Shown in pieces: positions 1 through 9,225 of a stretch of DNA of 33,195 nt. The stretch is from assembly GCA_022826665.1 (NCBI GenBank), contig JAJDUK010000052.1:1-33195 (forward strand), given 5' to 3'. The translations under genes and the position numbers were made by a program. The first letter of the stretch is position 1. The number at the start of each line of letters is the position of its first letter. Source of the stretch: Alphaproteobacteria bacterium (lineage in GTDB: Bacteria; Pseudomonadota; Alphaproteobacteria; UBA828). The notes beneath the pieces are model-generated. The model was not told the origin of the DNA, did no database searches, and worked only from the letters and a program-made list of their open reading frames with translations.

Positions 1-561
1 GAGCTCGGCGGCGTCCCAGTGGGTGTCGAGGCTCACGCAGCCGAGAGGGCCGTCGACGTGCTCCGCGCAGGGCTTGGCGATGGCGAAGCTCCCGCAGGGG
101 CTGTTCTGCCCGATCACCACCGGCACGGCGCCCGCGCGGAGGGCATCGTTGACCCTGGCCTCGACCGCAGCCTGGGCGGCGAGCACGTTCTCCGCACTCT
201 GGTCGTGCATCACCGATTCGGGGATGTCGGCGTCGCCGTAGTCCACCATCCGCAGATGCTCGAACACGTCGAGGTCGAAGTCCTGAATGTAGCCCGACGG
301 GTAGCGGGCGGACTGCTGGCGCACCCGCTTCGGCGCCGCGATCCAGTCTTCCATCGGAACCCCCGCATAGGTGCCACCGGAGGCGGCGACGTAGGGGGCG
401 CCGATGATCGCCACGTCCGCCCCTTCGAGGTCCGCAGGCTCCCGCGCGATCTCGCGCGCCATGAAGGACGGCGTCTCCGGCGAGAGCAGGGGCCACTGGT
501 GCGAGGCCGCAAAGCTGGTGGTCGTGAACTCCTCCCAGGTCGGGTAGTCGGTTGTGCCCAT
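1..561 (-). CDS. Arginase/agmatinase (ureohydrolase) family protein, C-terminus off the left edge
   Basis: The frame is open from an ATG at 561 to the window edge (187 residues seen). An AGGAG lies about 9 nt upstream of the ATG. After an N-terminal segment with a WEEF and a DVAIIGAPY stretch, the fold-typical parts PVVIGQNSPCGSF and SLDTHWDA line up with the ureohydrolase motifs GGDHS and xDAHxD. These enzymes hydrolyse guanidino compounds to urea using two metal ions. The second motif is intact (D, H, D), but the first has lost its metal-binding His: GQNSP stands where GGDHS is expected. The family call is firm. The substrate, and whether it is an active urea-releasing enzyme, are open. It shares the strand of the amidohydrolase operon but an IS66 relic separates the two, so a shared pathway is only an inference. 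Confidence 0.8.
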   Translation of the reverse strand, partial: MGTTDYPTWEEFTTTSFAASHQWPLLSPETPSFMAREIAREPADLEGADVAIIGAPYVAASGGTYAGVPMEDWIAAPKRVRQQSARYPSGYIQDFDLDVFEHLRMVDYGDADIPESVMHDQSAENVLAAQAAVEARVNDALRAGAVPVVIGQNSPCGSFAIAKPCAEHVDGPLGCVSLDTHWDAAEL

Positions 562-597
562 GACGACGGCTCCTTGGTGCGGGTTCGAAGGGCGATG

Positions 598-1710
598 CTA
601 CAGGATTCGGCGCGGGTATGGCGATGCCGCCGGCTCGGGTACCCTGTCGGCGGAACCGTTCCCAGAATCAACCCACTCCGCCGCATACGCGGCCAGGGCC
701 TGCTGACGGTCGGCCTTCCAGTGCCGGGGGAGGAGTTCGTGCAGGCGGGTCTGCGGCAGGTCGACGATGCGGTCCAGGACGTCGGCGAGTCAGGCTTGGG
801 GGTCGACGTCGCGTTGAGCTTCGCGGTGCAATCAGCGTGTACATCACCGCCGCTCGCTCGCCACTGCGATCGGAACCCGCGAAGAGCCATGACTTGCGTC
901 CGGGACAGAGCGGCCTGAGCGCCCGCGGTTATTGGTCAGGCAGATGCGGCCATCATCGAGGAAGCGGGCGAAGCCGTCCCAGCGCTTGAGCATGTAGTCC
1001 ATCGCCTTGGCCACGGCGGCGTGGCGCGAGAGCCCGGCGCGCTCCGTGCGCATCCACTCCTCGAGCTCAGCGACGAGCGGCGCGCTCCGCTCCCGGCGCA
1101 CGGCGAAGCGCTGTTCGGCAGTCTCGCCGTTGATCGTGCGCTCGATATCGAACAGCGCGTCGATCCGCTTCACCGTCTGCAGCGCCAGCGGCGAGATCGG
1201 CGGTGCACGCTTGCCGCGCCTCTTGTTCGCGGCGATGTCGGCGAGCTCATAGAATTTCCTTCGCCCAGCACAGCGCTTCCGTCACGGGCCCCGGCGGGCG
1301 GCCGGGCTCGTAGAGGCGGCGGTAGCCGGCATAGGCGTCGGCCTGAAGGATGCCGGTGAGGCTCCGAAGATGCTCGACCGGATGATCGCCCGAGCGATCT
1401 CAGGAGTGGCGGAACAGCGCCGCCGGGCGGGTCCGGACCGGCAAACGGCGCGTCGTCGCGAACGTAGACCCAAGCCCAGTCCCGCTTCAGTCTTGCCCTC
1501 GGCAAGCACCGGCACAGGGGTGTCGTCGCCGTGCAGGCGTTCCGCTGTCAGCACGTGGGCCGCGATAAGGTCGTGCACCGGCTTCAACGTCACGGCGCAA
1601 GCGCCCAACTGGTCGGCCAGCCGAGATGCTGAGATCGATCCCTTCCCGGGGGGCGTAGCGGTCCCTCTGCCGGTTCAAGGGTACGTGCTGCCCATACTTC
1701 TCGTCGTCAG
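598..1710 (-). pseudogene. Decayed IS66-family transposase
   Basis: Pieces of an IS66 TnpC-type transposase can be followed on the minus strand across several frames. In order they are KYGQHVPLNRQRDRYA (about 1700-1655), KPVHDLIAAHVLTAERLHGDD (about 1585-1525), a VYVRDD piece (about 1470), YAGYRRLYEPGRPPGPV (about 1335-1280), KRIDALFDIERTING through FLDDGRICLTNN (1170-930) and DPQAWLADVLDRIVDLP (about 815-755). At least four frameshifts separate them. The stretch after TNN that should carry the catalytic Glu is out of frame, and the N-terminal third is missing. It cannot make an active transposase. Exact ends and terminal inverted repeats were not identified; the last piece runs to a stop at 598. 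Confidence 0.85.
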
Positions 1711-1869
1711 CAGGCTCGGGTCAACAGGACAGGCGTCCTATGCCGGATGTGTCGCACCTGGTTGCGTGCTAATGAGTCCACGTCCTAAGCAAACTATTCG
1801 CTGGTCTGATGTTCGCCAATAGTGCGGTTCGCAATGCTGCTCGCCACCAGACCTGCAGATTCTCTCTGC

Positions 1870-3327
1870 TCAAGAGTTTTGCAAGTGGCTCGGCAGGCAG
1901 AAGGGAGACATTTCATCGGCGCTGCGCTTCGCCCAGTCCACTTCCGGAATTCGGTCGAGCGCCCGCTGTTGGCCCTCCTGCAGACGGTCCAGCGCATCGT
2001 CCTGATCGACGGTGAGTACGGTGCGATCCTTCACCACTTGCTCGCCGTTCACGAATACGTCGCGGACCGCTGCGGCCGTGCCGGAATAGATCAGGCACTT
2101 CAGCGGATCGCGCACCGGGCGCATCGAGGAATGTCGCAGGTCGACCATGGCAAGATCCGCCTTGGCACCGGGCACCAAACGTCCCAGGTCGTCCCGACCA
2201 AGCGCCCGAGCAGCGCCCAGCGTTGCGATCTCGAACACCGCGTCGGTCGGAAGCAGGTCGACATGGCCGCTCGCCACCTTCGACATGAGACCGGCGATCC
2301 GCATCTCCTCGACCAGATCATGCGGGTAGCAATCGGTGCCGAGCGCCATGTTGACGCCGGCGGCGCGGTATCCGCCAAGGCTCCGCATCATGTCACCCCA
2401 CTGGGCGAAGGCGCGCGCGCAATGCACGACGCTCGCACCAGTCCGAGCGAGGCGTTCCAGATCCTTGTGCTCGTGGTGATTGACCCAGGGATGCTGGTCG
2501 ATGTCGATGGCGTGCCCCAGCAGCGTGTTCGGCCCGAGCACACCGATGTCGTCGAGCCATTCGATCGGCGTCTTGCCGTGGCGCCGAACCATCTCACGAT
2601 GTTCCATGACGGACTGCGCGGCATGGGTCTGCAACAGAATCCCTCTGGAGTCAGCGGCCTCCTTGCACCGCCGGAACATCTCTTCCGTACACGTGTCGGC
2701 CTGGGCCGGGCCAACCATCCCGTGCAAACGGCCGCTGGGATGCGCAATCGCGTCGTCGATTATCTCAAGGGAACGCTCGAGGTTCTCGAAGCCCTTCTCT
2801 TCGTACCACTCGTAGAGGTGATCCTTGCCGTTGGATGTGTACCAGTGAGCCGACTGCACCATGGGGCACGCATAGGTCCGAATGCCCGTGCCTGCCAGCA
2901 TGTCCACCCATCCGTCGAACGGCAGGCCGGAACAGTAGAGTTCCGCCATCGTGGTGCAGCCGCTCTTCAACAGATCGCAGGCCGACGCCTGGGTCGCAGC
3001 AAATGACGATTCCTTGTCGTCCTGCAGAATCCACGTGTATTCGAGCAGCTGCGTCATCCACATGTGCTTGGTGGCGAGATCTTCGAAGAAGCCCTTGCCG
3101 TGCATTTCCATGTAGCCATGCAGGTGCAGGTCGAGCATTCCGGGAAGGACCATCACGTCCTTGCCGTCGATGACGTGCTCGGCCTCGCCACCGTAGTCTC
3201 TGCCAACGTGGATAATCGTGTCATCCATGAAGGCCACGTCGGCACCGCGCATGTAGACGTGACCGTTCCTGTTGGGGTCGTAGCCCACGACCCAATCGGC
3301 GTTCCTGATGAGCGTCGTGCCAGCCAT
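1870..3327 (-). CDS. Amidohydrolase-superfamily enzyme (cytosine deaminase / ATZ-TRZ type)
   Basis: This is a 485-residue metal-dependent hydrolase. The ATG at 3327 is preceded by a GGAGGGAGAA ribosome site; a longer open frame to 3519 overlaps the upstream gene and is not used. Residues 61-70 carry LPGMLDLHLH, the first metal-binding HxH. Further on are QTHAAQS and GHAIDI (His ligands) and GTDCYPHD (the catalytic Asp), followed by the C-terminal composite-domain strands (PGAKADLAMVDL). The family removes amino groups or opens C-N bonds on heterocycles such as s-triazines, cytosine or methylthioadenosine. It is the last gene of the eight-gene operon starting at 11378. The substrate cannot be read from the sequence. 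Confidence 0.88.
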   Translation of the reverse strand: MAGTTLIRNADWVVGYDPNRNGHVYMRGADVAFMDDTIIHVGRDYGGEAEHVIDGKDVMVLPGMLDLHLHGYMEMHGKGFFEDLATKHMWMTQLLEYTWILQDDKESSFAATQASACDLLKSGCTTMAELYCSGLPFDGWVDMLAGTGIRTYACPMVQSAHWYTSNGKDHLYEWYEEKGFENLERSLEIIDDAIAHPSGRLHGMVGPAQADTCTEEMFRRCKEAADSRGILLQTHAAQSVMEHREMVRRHGKTPIEWLDDIGVLGPNTLLGHAIDIDQHPWVNHHEHKDLERLARTGASVVHCARAFAQWGDMMRSLGGYRAAGVNMALGTDCYPHDLVEEMRIAGLMSKVASGHVDLLPTDAVFEIATLGAARALGRDDLGRLVPGAKADLAMVDLRHSSMRPVRDPLKCLIYSGTAAAVRDVFVNGEQVVKDRTVLTVDQDDALDRLQEGQQRALDRIPEVDWAKRSADEMSPFCLPSHLQNS

Positions 3328-3376
3328 TTCTCCCTCCGTCCCGATAGCCGTCTGTGACGGGACAGTCCGTCTCGCC

Positions 3377-4282
3377 TTACTCGGCGGCCAGCCTCTCCAG
3401 TTCGGGCACCAGGCCGTCGTAGTAGGGCAGGTTGTCCACCCGAGGCGTCCAGCTGCCGTCGTCGATGCACGCTTGGACGTGTTTGGCGATCTCCTCCATG
3501 GTCGTGAACCAGACGCCACCCTTGCTCTGCATGTACTCGATCATCTGCTGGACGCGGCGGCACCGGGCGAGCCGCCCGGAGACGAAGGGGTGCCACACGG
3601 TAACCCAGAGGCCGCCGAAGTCGTACATCGCCTCGAACTCGGACATGAAGACGTTCATCGCTTCGTCCGGCGACTTGATCGTCATCATGTAGTTGAAGTC
3701 GAACGAGTGGGTGTAGTGCGGCCAGTCGTCCATCGCCCAGTGAGAGGGAAGCTCGATGACGCTCCCCTGCGCTGTCTTCAGGACGTAGGGCACGTCGTCG
3801 CCCATCAGCGTGGCGTCGTAGATGAGCCCCTCCTCGATCAGGAGGTCGACCGAGTACTTGGACGCGTTGTAGAGCGGGCCGCGCCAACCGCGCGGGCGCT
3901 GGCCGGTCATCTTTTCGATGACGTCGATCTGACGTCTGAGCCAGTAGTGCTCTTCCTCCCGCGGCAGCTTGTTGGGGTCCTCGTGGATGTAGCCGTGGGC
4001 GGCGATCTCGTGGCCATCCTTGAGGATCATCTCGACGAGATGGGGATAGCGCTCCATGCACCACGCCGGATAGAAGAAGGTCTGCTTGATGCCGCAGTCC
4101 CGGTACATGTCGAGAATGCGCGGGATCGCCACCTCGTCGTATTTCAGCCACGACAGCGACGACAGCATCGTATCCGCCCTCTCCCTGTGCTCGAGATGCA
4201 GGATGCTGTCGGTATCGATGTCGAATGTGATGGCAGCGGCGCACTTGGCGCCGTCCGGCCAGGGAACGGGGTTCTTGATCAT
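3377..4282 (-). CDS. Polysaccharide deacetylase (NodB-homology) family hydrolase
   Basis: This 301-residue protein starts at the ATG at 4282, behind a strong AGGAGG; an in-frame ATG 12 codons upstream has no such site. The N-terminal strand AAITFDIDTDS gives the catalytic/metal Asp pair of the NodB fold. HGYIHED supplies the two metal-binding His residues. GQRPRGWRGPLYN matches the R-G-P motif, and WHPF near the C-terminus is the usual late His motif. Cytoplasmic members of this family also include PuuE-type allantoinases and other C-N hydrolases. With no signal peptide and with an amidohydrolase and RidA-like domains in the same operon, a small-molecule C-N bond substrate is more likely than a polysaccharide. 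That is inference. Confidence 0.87.
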   Translation of the reverse strand: MIKNPVPWPDGAKCAAAITFDIDTDSILHLEHRERADTMLSSLSWLKYDEVAIPRILDMYRDCGIKQTFFYPAWCMERYPHLVEMILKDGHEIAAHGYIHEDPNKLPREEEHYWLRRQIDVIEKMTGQRPRGWRGPLYNASKYSVDLLIEEGLIYDATLMGDDVPYVLKTAQGSVIELPSHWAMDDWPHYTHSFDFNYMMTIKSPDEAMNVFMSEFEAMYDFGGLWVTVWHPFVSGRLARCRRVQQMIEYMQSKGGVWFTTMEEIAKHVQACIDDGSWTPRVDNLPYYDGLVPELERLAAE

Positions 4283-4318
4283 GTCAGCTCCTCCTTGGCG
4301 CCAAGACGGGTTATCCAA

Positions 4319-5557
4319 TCACGACCCGACGTAGGCGATGGCCTCGATTTCGATGAGCAAATCTTGATAGCCGAGACCGTTGACGCGAACGGCGGTGCCG
4401 ACCGGCCCCGGCTTCGCGAGATAATCCATCCGGACCTTGGTCATGGCCTCCCAGTAGTCCTGCAGCGCCTGACCCTCGCCGACCTGGTCGTAGTAAGTAT
4501 TGAGGCGCACGATATGCTCCAGGTCCGCCCCGGCCTCCTTAAGCACCGCGCGGATGTTCTCGAAGGTGTTGCGGGTCTGCGTGGCGATGTCGCCGACGCC
4601 GATGGCGCGGCCCTTGCTGTCGCCTGATATCTGACCGCCAACGAAGATGTAGTCGCCGACCTTCCAGCCCTGCGAGAGTGGGACCGGTATGCTCCAGTCC
4701 CAATGGTTGGCGGGCATCAGGCGCTGTTTGTCCGCGCCCACGTAGGCGATGCCTTCGATCTCGATGAGCAGGTCCTCAAAGGCGAAGCCGTTGACCCGGA
4801 CCGCGGTACCGGCAGGGCCCGGATCGCTGAGATACTCCATGCGGACCTTGGTCATGTCTTCCCAGTATTGCCGGAGCGCGTCGCCCTCGCCCTCGAACTC
4901 GTAGTAAGTGTTGAACTTTATGAGGTCGGAGAGCTCCGCGCCGCCCTCCCTGAGCACGCTCTGGATCGAGCCGAAGACGTTCCTCACCTGCTGGCCGATG
5001 TCGCCGGGTGCGATGGTGCGCCCCCTGTCGTCAGATGATATCTGCCCGCCGACGAAGATCAGATCGTCCACCTTCCAGCCCTGGGAGAATGGGACCGGAA
5101 TGCTCCAGTCCCAGTGATTGGCGGGCATGAGCCGCTGCTTCTTGCGGCCGACGACGGCAATGGCCTCGATCTCGATTAGCAGGCCCTCGTAAGCGAAGCC
5201 CCGAACGCGGACGGCCGTCCCCACCGGGCCGGGATCGGCCAAGTATTCCTTCCTGACCTCGGTCATCTCCTCCCAGAAGCGGGTGATGTCGGCGCCCTCC
5301 CCATCGTGCTGGTAGTAGGTGTTGAGCTTCACGATGTCGGAGAGATCGCCTCCGGCCTCCTCCAGGACCCGCTTGATGAACTCGAACGTGTTTCGCGTCT
5401 GCACCGCGATGTCGCCGGCCCCGACGGGTCGGCCCTGGGCATCGGCGGAGACCTGACCGCCGACGAAGATCACGTCGTCGATCTTCCACCCCTGCGAGAA
5501 CGGCGCGGGCATGCTCCAGTCCCAGTGATTTGCAGGCATGATTCGTGTCTTGGTCAT
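4319..5557 (-). CDS. Triple tandem RidA/YjgF-like fusion protein
   Basis: A 412-residue protein made of three RidA-like domains in one chain, at about residues 1-138, 139-275 and 276-412. Each opens with the same MPANHWDWS block, runs through an FSQGWK or LSQGWK stretch and an IFVGGQ strand, and ends with LLIEIEAIA or a close variant. RidA proteins are normally about 130-residue single domains that form trimers with active sites between subunits and hydrolyse reactive imines/enamines. Here a covalent trimer appears to be encoded. Counting back from the IEIEA strand, the position of the canonical catalytic Arg of RidA is a Thr in the repeats, with an Arg three residues later. The domains may therefore belong to a divergent Rid subgroup. 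It lies between the transporter genes and the two hydrolases of the operon. Confidence 0.9.
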   Translation of the reverse strand: MTKTRIMPANHWDWSMPAPFSQGWKIDDVIFVGGQVSADAQGRPVGAGDIAVQTRNTFEFIKRVLEEAGGDLSDIVKLNTYYQHDGEGADITRFWEEMTEVRKEYLADPGPVGTAVRVRGFAYEGLLIEIEAIAVVGRKKQRLMPANHWDWSIPVPFSQGWKVDDLIFVGGQISSDDRGRTIAPGDIGQQVRNVFGSIQSVLREGGAELSDLIKFNTYYEFEGEGDALRQYWEDMTKVRMEYLSDPGPAGTAVRVNGFAFEDLLIEIEGIAYVGADKQRLMPANHWDWSIPVPLSQGWKVGDYIFVGGQISGDSKGRAIGVGDIATQTRNTFENIRAVLKEAGADLEHIVRLNTYYDQVGEGQALQDYWEAMTKVRMDYLAKPGPVGTAVRVNGLGYQDLLIEIEAIAYVGS

Positions 5558-5604
5558 GGCAGCGTGTCCTCGTGGTTCATGGCGATCCGCCGCGACGCGT
5601 CACC

Positions 5605-6534
5605 CTATCGTGCCCCGGCCCGCACCAGCCGTGTCTTCGGATCGAGCGCGTCGCGCAGGCTGTCGCCGAGCAGGTTGAAACCCGTGACCATGAGAAAGAT
5701 CGCCACTCCCGGCAGGGTCGAGACGTGGGGGGCGATGTGCAGCACGGTGCGGCCGTCACTGGTCATGATGCCCCACTCGGGCGTGGGCGGCTGCACCCCG
5801 AGGCCGAGGAAGCTCAGCCCTGCCGCCGTCACCACGATCGTCCCCACGATGGTCATGGAATAGACGACCGATGCGGAAACGACGTGGGGCAGCATCTCGA
5901 CGAACAGAATCTTGAAATCGCTGGTCGCATCGGCGCGGGCGGCTTCGATATAGCCCTGCTCCTTTTGCGCCAGCGCCTGCACGTAGACGACGCGCGTGTT
6001 GTAGGGGATCAGGACCACGACGAGGGCGATGATCAGATTGCCGAGCCCCGGCCCCATGAAGAAGGAGAGCGTGATCGCCAGCAGCACCATGGGAAAGGCG
6101 AACAGCACATCCATGGAGCGCATGATGAAATAGCCGACACGCTCGTAGTACGCGGCAATGGTACCGAGGGGGATCGAAATGAGGCCGCCGAGCACGACTG
6201 GCGTGACTCCGGCGATGAGCGAGTAACGGGAGCCGTAGATCAGGCGCGAGAGGATGTCCCGCCCCTGCTGGTCCAAGCCCAGGATGTGGCCCTCGGTCCC
6301 GGGGCCGCGCAGCCGCAGCCTCGGGTCGGCATACTGCGGGTCGTAGGGCGCGATATAGGGCGCGAACAGCGCGCAAATGACGAGAACCAGGATGATCAGG
6401 GCGCCGGCCATCCCGTAGGGATCGTTGCGAATGCCGCGCCAGATGAAATAGAGCGTCGACCGCGCGCGTTCCGTCTCCACGCTGCGTCGGGAGCGCTTCG
6501 ACGCCTTGCTCTTTCTGATCCTGCCCGTGGCCAT
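5605..6534 (-). CDS. DppC/OppC-type ABC transporter permease
   Basis: This 309-residue inner-membrane permease has a basic cytoplasmic N-terminus (about 30 residues rich in Arg and Lys), then a first membrane helix (GALIILVLVICALFAPYIAP). The HILGLDQQGRDILSRLIYGSR block is the signature of DppC-type subunits. The EAA loop is seen at YIEAARADATSDFKILFVEMLP. Length and motif order are normal. It pairs with the DppB-type permease 15 nt upstream to form the channel of the importer. Confidence 0.93.
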   Translation of the reverse strand: MATGRIRKSKASKRSRRSVETERARSTLYFIWRGIRNDPYGMAGALIILVLVICALFAPYIAPYDPQYADPRLRLRGPGTEGHILGLDQQGRDILSRLIYGSRYSLIAGVTPVVLGGLISIPLGTIAAYYERVGYFIMRSMDVLFAFPMVLLAITLSFFMGPGLGNLIIALVVVLIPYNTRVVYVQALAQKEQGYIEAARADATSDFKILFVEMLPHVVSASVVYSMTIVGTIVVTAAGLSFLGLGVQPPTPEWGIMTSDGRTVLHIAPHVSTLPGVAIFLMVTGFNLLGDSLRDALDPKTRLVRAGAR

Positions 6535-6549
6535 GCGACGCCGCCCTCG

Positions 6550-7494
6550 CTACTTCCGGGTGGTGTCGAGGGCGTAGACGATGATGTCGGCCAACATATT
6601 GCCCAGGACGAATATGATGGCCACGGCCAGCACGCAGCCCTGCACCATTGTCAGATCGCGATGCAGGATCGACTGGTAAAGCTGCAGGCCGATTCCCGGC
6701 CAGTTGAAGATGATTTCCGAAAAGATGGCGCTGCCGAATAGATAACCGATCTGCAGGCCGATCATGTTGGAGAAGGTCGGCAAAATATTGCGCACGCCAT
6801 GGCGATAGATCACCCGTGACCCCGGCAATCCGCGCGACCGTGCCGCCAGGATGTAGGGCTGGCTCAACGTATCGAGCATGGCGCCTCGGGTGACCCGCGT
6901 CACGATGGCGACCGAGGTGGCAGCCGTAGTCACCGCCGGCAGGAATAGGTGATGAAGCAGGTCAAGGATGCCGCCTGGATTGGCCATGTTGTACATGCCC
7001 GACATGGGAAAGAGCGGTATCCGCACGCCGAACAGGTAGAGCAGCGCAATCCCGAGCCAGAAGACCGGCATGCTCGCGAGCAGCAGCGAGAAGAAGACGG
7101 TAAAGCGGTCGAAGGGCTTGCGGAAACGGGCCGCAGACGCGGTGCCCATCAGGAAGCTCACCGGAATGACGATGAGCAAACTTGCACCGGTCAGGATGAG
7201 CGAGTTTCCGGTCTTGTCCAGCAGCACGGTCATCACCGGCATCCGCATCATGAGCGACTGGCCGAGATCGCCGTGCAACGCGGCCCAGAGCCAGCGGCCG
7301 TATTGGACGAACATCGGCCTGTCCAGGCCGAGTTGCTCGCGCAGCATGGCCGCGCGCTCCTCGGTGTAGAACATCGAGAGCAGCGTGGTCGCGATGTCGC
7401 CTGGAATGAGATAGAGAATGCTGAAAACGACGAAAGAAACGCCGAGTAGAACCGGCACCACGTGAATCAAGCGCCAGATAATGAATCTGAGCAT
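6550..7494 (-). CDS. DppB/OppB-type ABC transporter permease
   Basis: This 314-residue integral membrane protein begins MLRFIIWRLIHVVPVLLGVS, the standard first helix of DppB subunits. It continues with the REQLGLDRPMFVQYGRWL periplasmic stretch, about six helices in all, and an EAA-type loop (YILAARSRGLPGSRVIYRH). The end LADIIVYALDTTRK is also typical (family usual: YxxLDPR). It is the channel partner of the DppC-type protein and lies directly downstream of the binding-protein gene in the same operon. Confidence 0.93.
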   Translation of the reverse strand: MLRFIIWRLIHVVPVLLGVSFVVFSILYLIPGDIATTLLSMFYTEERAAMLREQLGLDRPMFVQYGRWLWAALHGDLGQSLMMRMPVMTVLLDKTGNSLILTGASLLIVIPVSFLMGTASAARFRKPFDRFTVFFSLLLASMPVFWLGIALLYLFGVRIPLFPMSGMYNMANPGGILDLLHHLFLPAVTTAATSVAIVTRVTRGAMLDTLSQPYILAARSRGLPGSRVIYRHGVRNILPTFSNMIGLQIGYLFGSAIFSEIIFNWPGIGLQLYQSILHRDLTMVQGCVLAVAIIFVLGNMLADIIVYALDTTRK

Positions 7495-7522
7495 GGTCGG
7501 CTCGGAGGGGCAGTAGCGGCCC

Positions 7523-7544
7523 CGCCGGCAGGAAATCGCCGGCG
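7523..7544 (-). promoter_or_regulatory. Stem-loop between binding-protein and permease genes
   Basis: CGCCGGC (7523-7529) and GCCGGCG (7538-7544) can form a 7-bp stem with an 8-nt loop in the 70-nt gap. No T tract follows on the minus strand, so it is not a standard terminator. Stem-loops here often protect the more abundant binding-protein transcript or cause partial read-through in such operons; that role is inferred. Confidence 0.4.
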
Positions 7545-7564
7545 AGACCGCCCCACCTTATTGT

Positions 7565-9208
7565 TTATTCTTTGTCGACAATCGCCATGTCGTGCCAGTG
7601 CTGCGGTGCAAGCACGAAGCCCTTGAGATTGGGCCGCATGGCGTAGACTCCCCACGGGCTGTGGGTGGGAATGAAGGCCGTGTCTTCCTCGATGACGATC
7701 CGTTGGATCTCCCTGAGGTGGGCCACCATCTCTTCTTCGGTCAGCGCAGCCCGCGCCATGGAAAGCAGCTCACCGATCCTCGGGTTGTCGTAATACCCGG
7801 CATTGAAGCCGTTGGGCGGCAAGGCCGCCGGCGAGATGACGGCGTCGAGCCAATGGAACGCGCTCTCACCCCAGGAGAGCTGCATGAAGCCGGTGCCCTC
7901 ACGCATGCCCTGGGACATCGTGTCCATGTAGGTGCTGATCTCGAAGAGCTCGATGCTCAGATTGACGCCGATACGGGCCCAGTCACGCTGAATCCATTCG
8001 GCATCGGCCACGGTGTTGACGTCGCCGGCGCCGCCCGGCGTCCAATCGACCCGCACGTCGAAGCCGTCCGGATAACCGGCCTCCGCCAGCAGCTCCTTGG
8101 CCCTGGCCGGGTCATAGGGGAAGGGCTGGTAGTCGGGATCGTGGCCCGGTCCGCCATAGTTCAAGATGCTGTAGGCGGGTGAGCACTGGCCGCGCCTCAA
8201 GTACTTGCACAGACCCTCGCGGTCGATCGCCATGTAGAGCGCCCGCCGGACGCGTGGGTCGTCGAGCGGCTTCAGCCGCGTGTTGACCCACAGGTTGTAG
8301 ATCGTCGTGATCGGCGCCATGTCGACGACCATGCCCTGCGACGCGAGAAAGTCCGTCGAGTCCGGAGACGGTGTGGCGATGATGTCGACCTCGCCGGTGA
8401 GAAGCGCAAGCTCGCGGGTCGCGACATCGGGGATGCCGCGAATGATGAGCCTGTCGACCCTGGGAATCCGATTGGGGTCCCAATAGTCGGCGTTGCGCTC
8501 CATCACAATCTTCTCGCCAAAGACACGCTCCGTCAGCTTGAACGGGCCGGTGCCGACGCCGTGCAGATGCGCCTCCTCGTTGCCGTGGGTCTCCACGACC
8601 TTGGGACTGATCATGCCCGAGGAGCCGAAACCGCCCTGCGAGAGCCGCCGGATGAACTCGGAATTCGGCTGCTTCATGTTGACCCGGAACGTGTACTCGT
8701 CGACGACTTCGTAGCTCTCGATATCGCCGTGCCACCAACCGTTGAAGGCGTTGGCCAGCGGGTAGAAGTGCTCGAAGTCCTTGTCGAGGACCCGATCGAA
8801 GTTGAACTTCGCGACATCGGCGTTCCACGGCGTTCCGTCGTGGAAGGTGACCCCCTGGCGCAAGTGGAACGTGTATTGCAGCTTGTCCTCGGAGATGTCC
8901 CAGCTCGTGGCGAGAGCGGGAATGACCGGCGGACGATCGACGTCCTTGATGGTCAGGTCTTGCTGCACGAAGCTTTCGTAGATGTGGAAGGTCTCGCGAT
9001 AGGTGAGCCACAGCACATGTGTATGAGGATCGAGACGACTGGGCTCGCCTTCGACAGCAAGAACGATGGTTTTGTCCTGCGCCTGCGCCGGCTTGTCCGC
9101 CACGATCAGCGACCCCGCGGCAAGCGCCACCAAGGCGAGGAAGCCCACGGTGTGGCGACACAGCCACGTCGGGCTCACCCGGCCCATACCTTTCAGCCAC
9201 CCTCTCAT
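7565..9208 (-). CDS. Family-5 extracellular solute-binding protein of the ABC importer
   Basis: This 547-residue periplasmic binding protein opens with a basic stretch, a hydrophobic core (VGFLALVALAAGSLIV) and AQAQ before DKT, a Sec signal peptide probably cut near residue 44. The family-5 pattern follows: EGEPSRLDPH, IPALATSWDISED, YTFHLRQGVTFHDGTPW, GTGPF, and a C-terminal YDPARAKELLAEAGYPDGF. These proteins bind peptides, opines, nickel chelates and other polar compounds, so the substrate is open. A GGGAGGAC lies upstream of the ATG. There are 17 nt between it and the ATP-binding gene upstream. Confidence 0.92.
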   Translation of the reverse strand: MRGWLKGMGRVSPTWLCRHTVGFLALVALAAGSLIVADKPAQAQDKTIVLAVEGEPSRLDPHTHVLWLTYRETFHIYESFVQQDLTIKDVDRPPVIPALATSWDISEDKLQYTFHLRQGVTFHDGTPWNADVAKFNFDRVLDKDFEHFYPLANAFNGWWHGDIESYEVVDEYTFRVNMKQPNSEFIRRLSQGGFGSSGMISPKVVETHGNEEAHLHGVGTGPFKLTERVFGEKIVMERNADYWDPNRIPRVDRLIIRGIPDVATRELALLTGEVDIIATPSPDSTDFLASQGMVVDMAPITTIYNLWVNTRLKPLDDPRVRRALYMAIDREGLCKYLRRGQCSPAYSILNYGGPGHDPDYQPFPYDPARAKELLAEAGYPDGFDVRVDWTPGGAGDVNTVADAEWIQRDWARIGVNLSIELFEISTYMDTMSQGMREGTGFMQLSWGESAFHWLDAVISPAALPPNGFNAGYYDNPRIGELLSMARAALTEEEMVAHLREIQRIVIEEDTAFIPTHSPWGVYAMRPNLKGFVLAPQHWHDMAIVDKE

Positions 9209-9225
9209 GATCTTGTCCTCCCTCT

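Noticed and set aside
3328-3519. N-terminal extension of the amidohydrolase
   Set aside because: It overlaps the end of the deacetylase gene, has no family resemblance, and a good ribosome site precedes the ATG at 3327.
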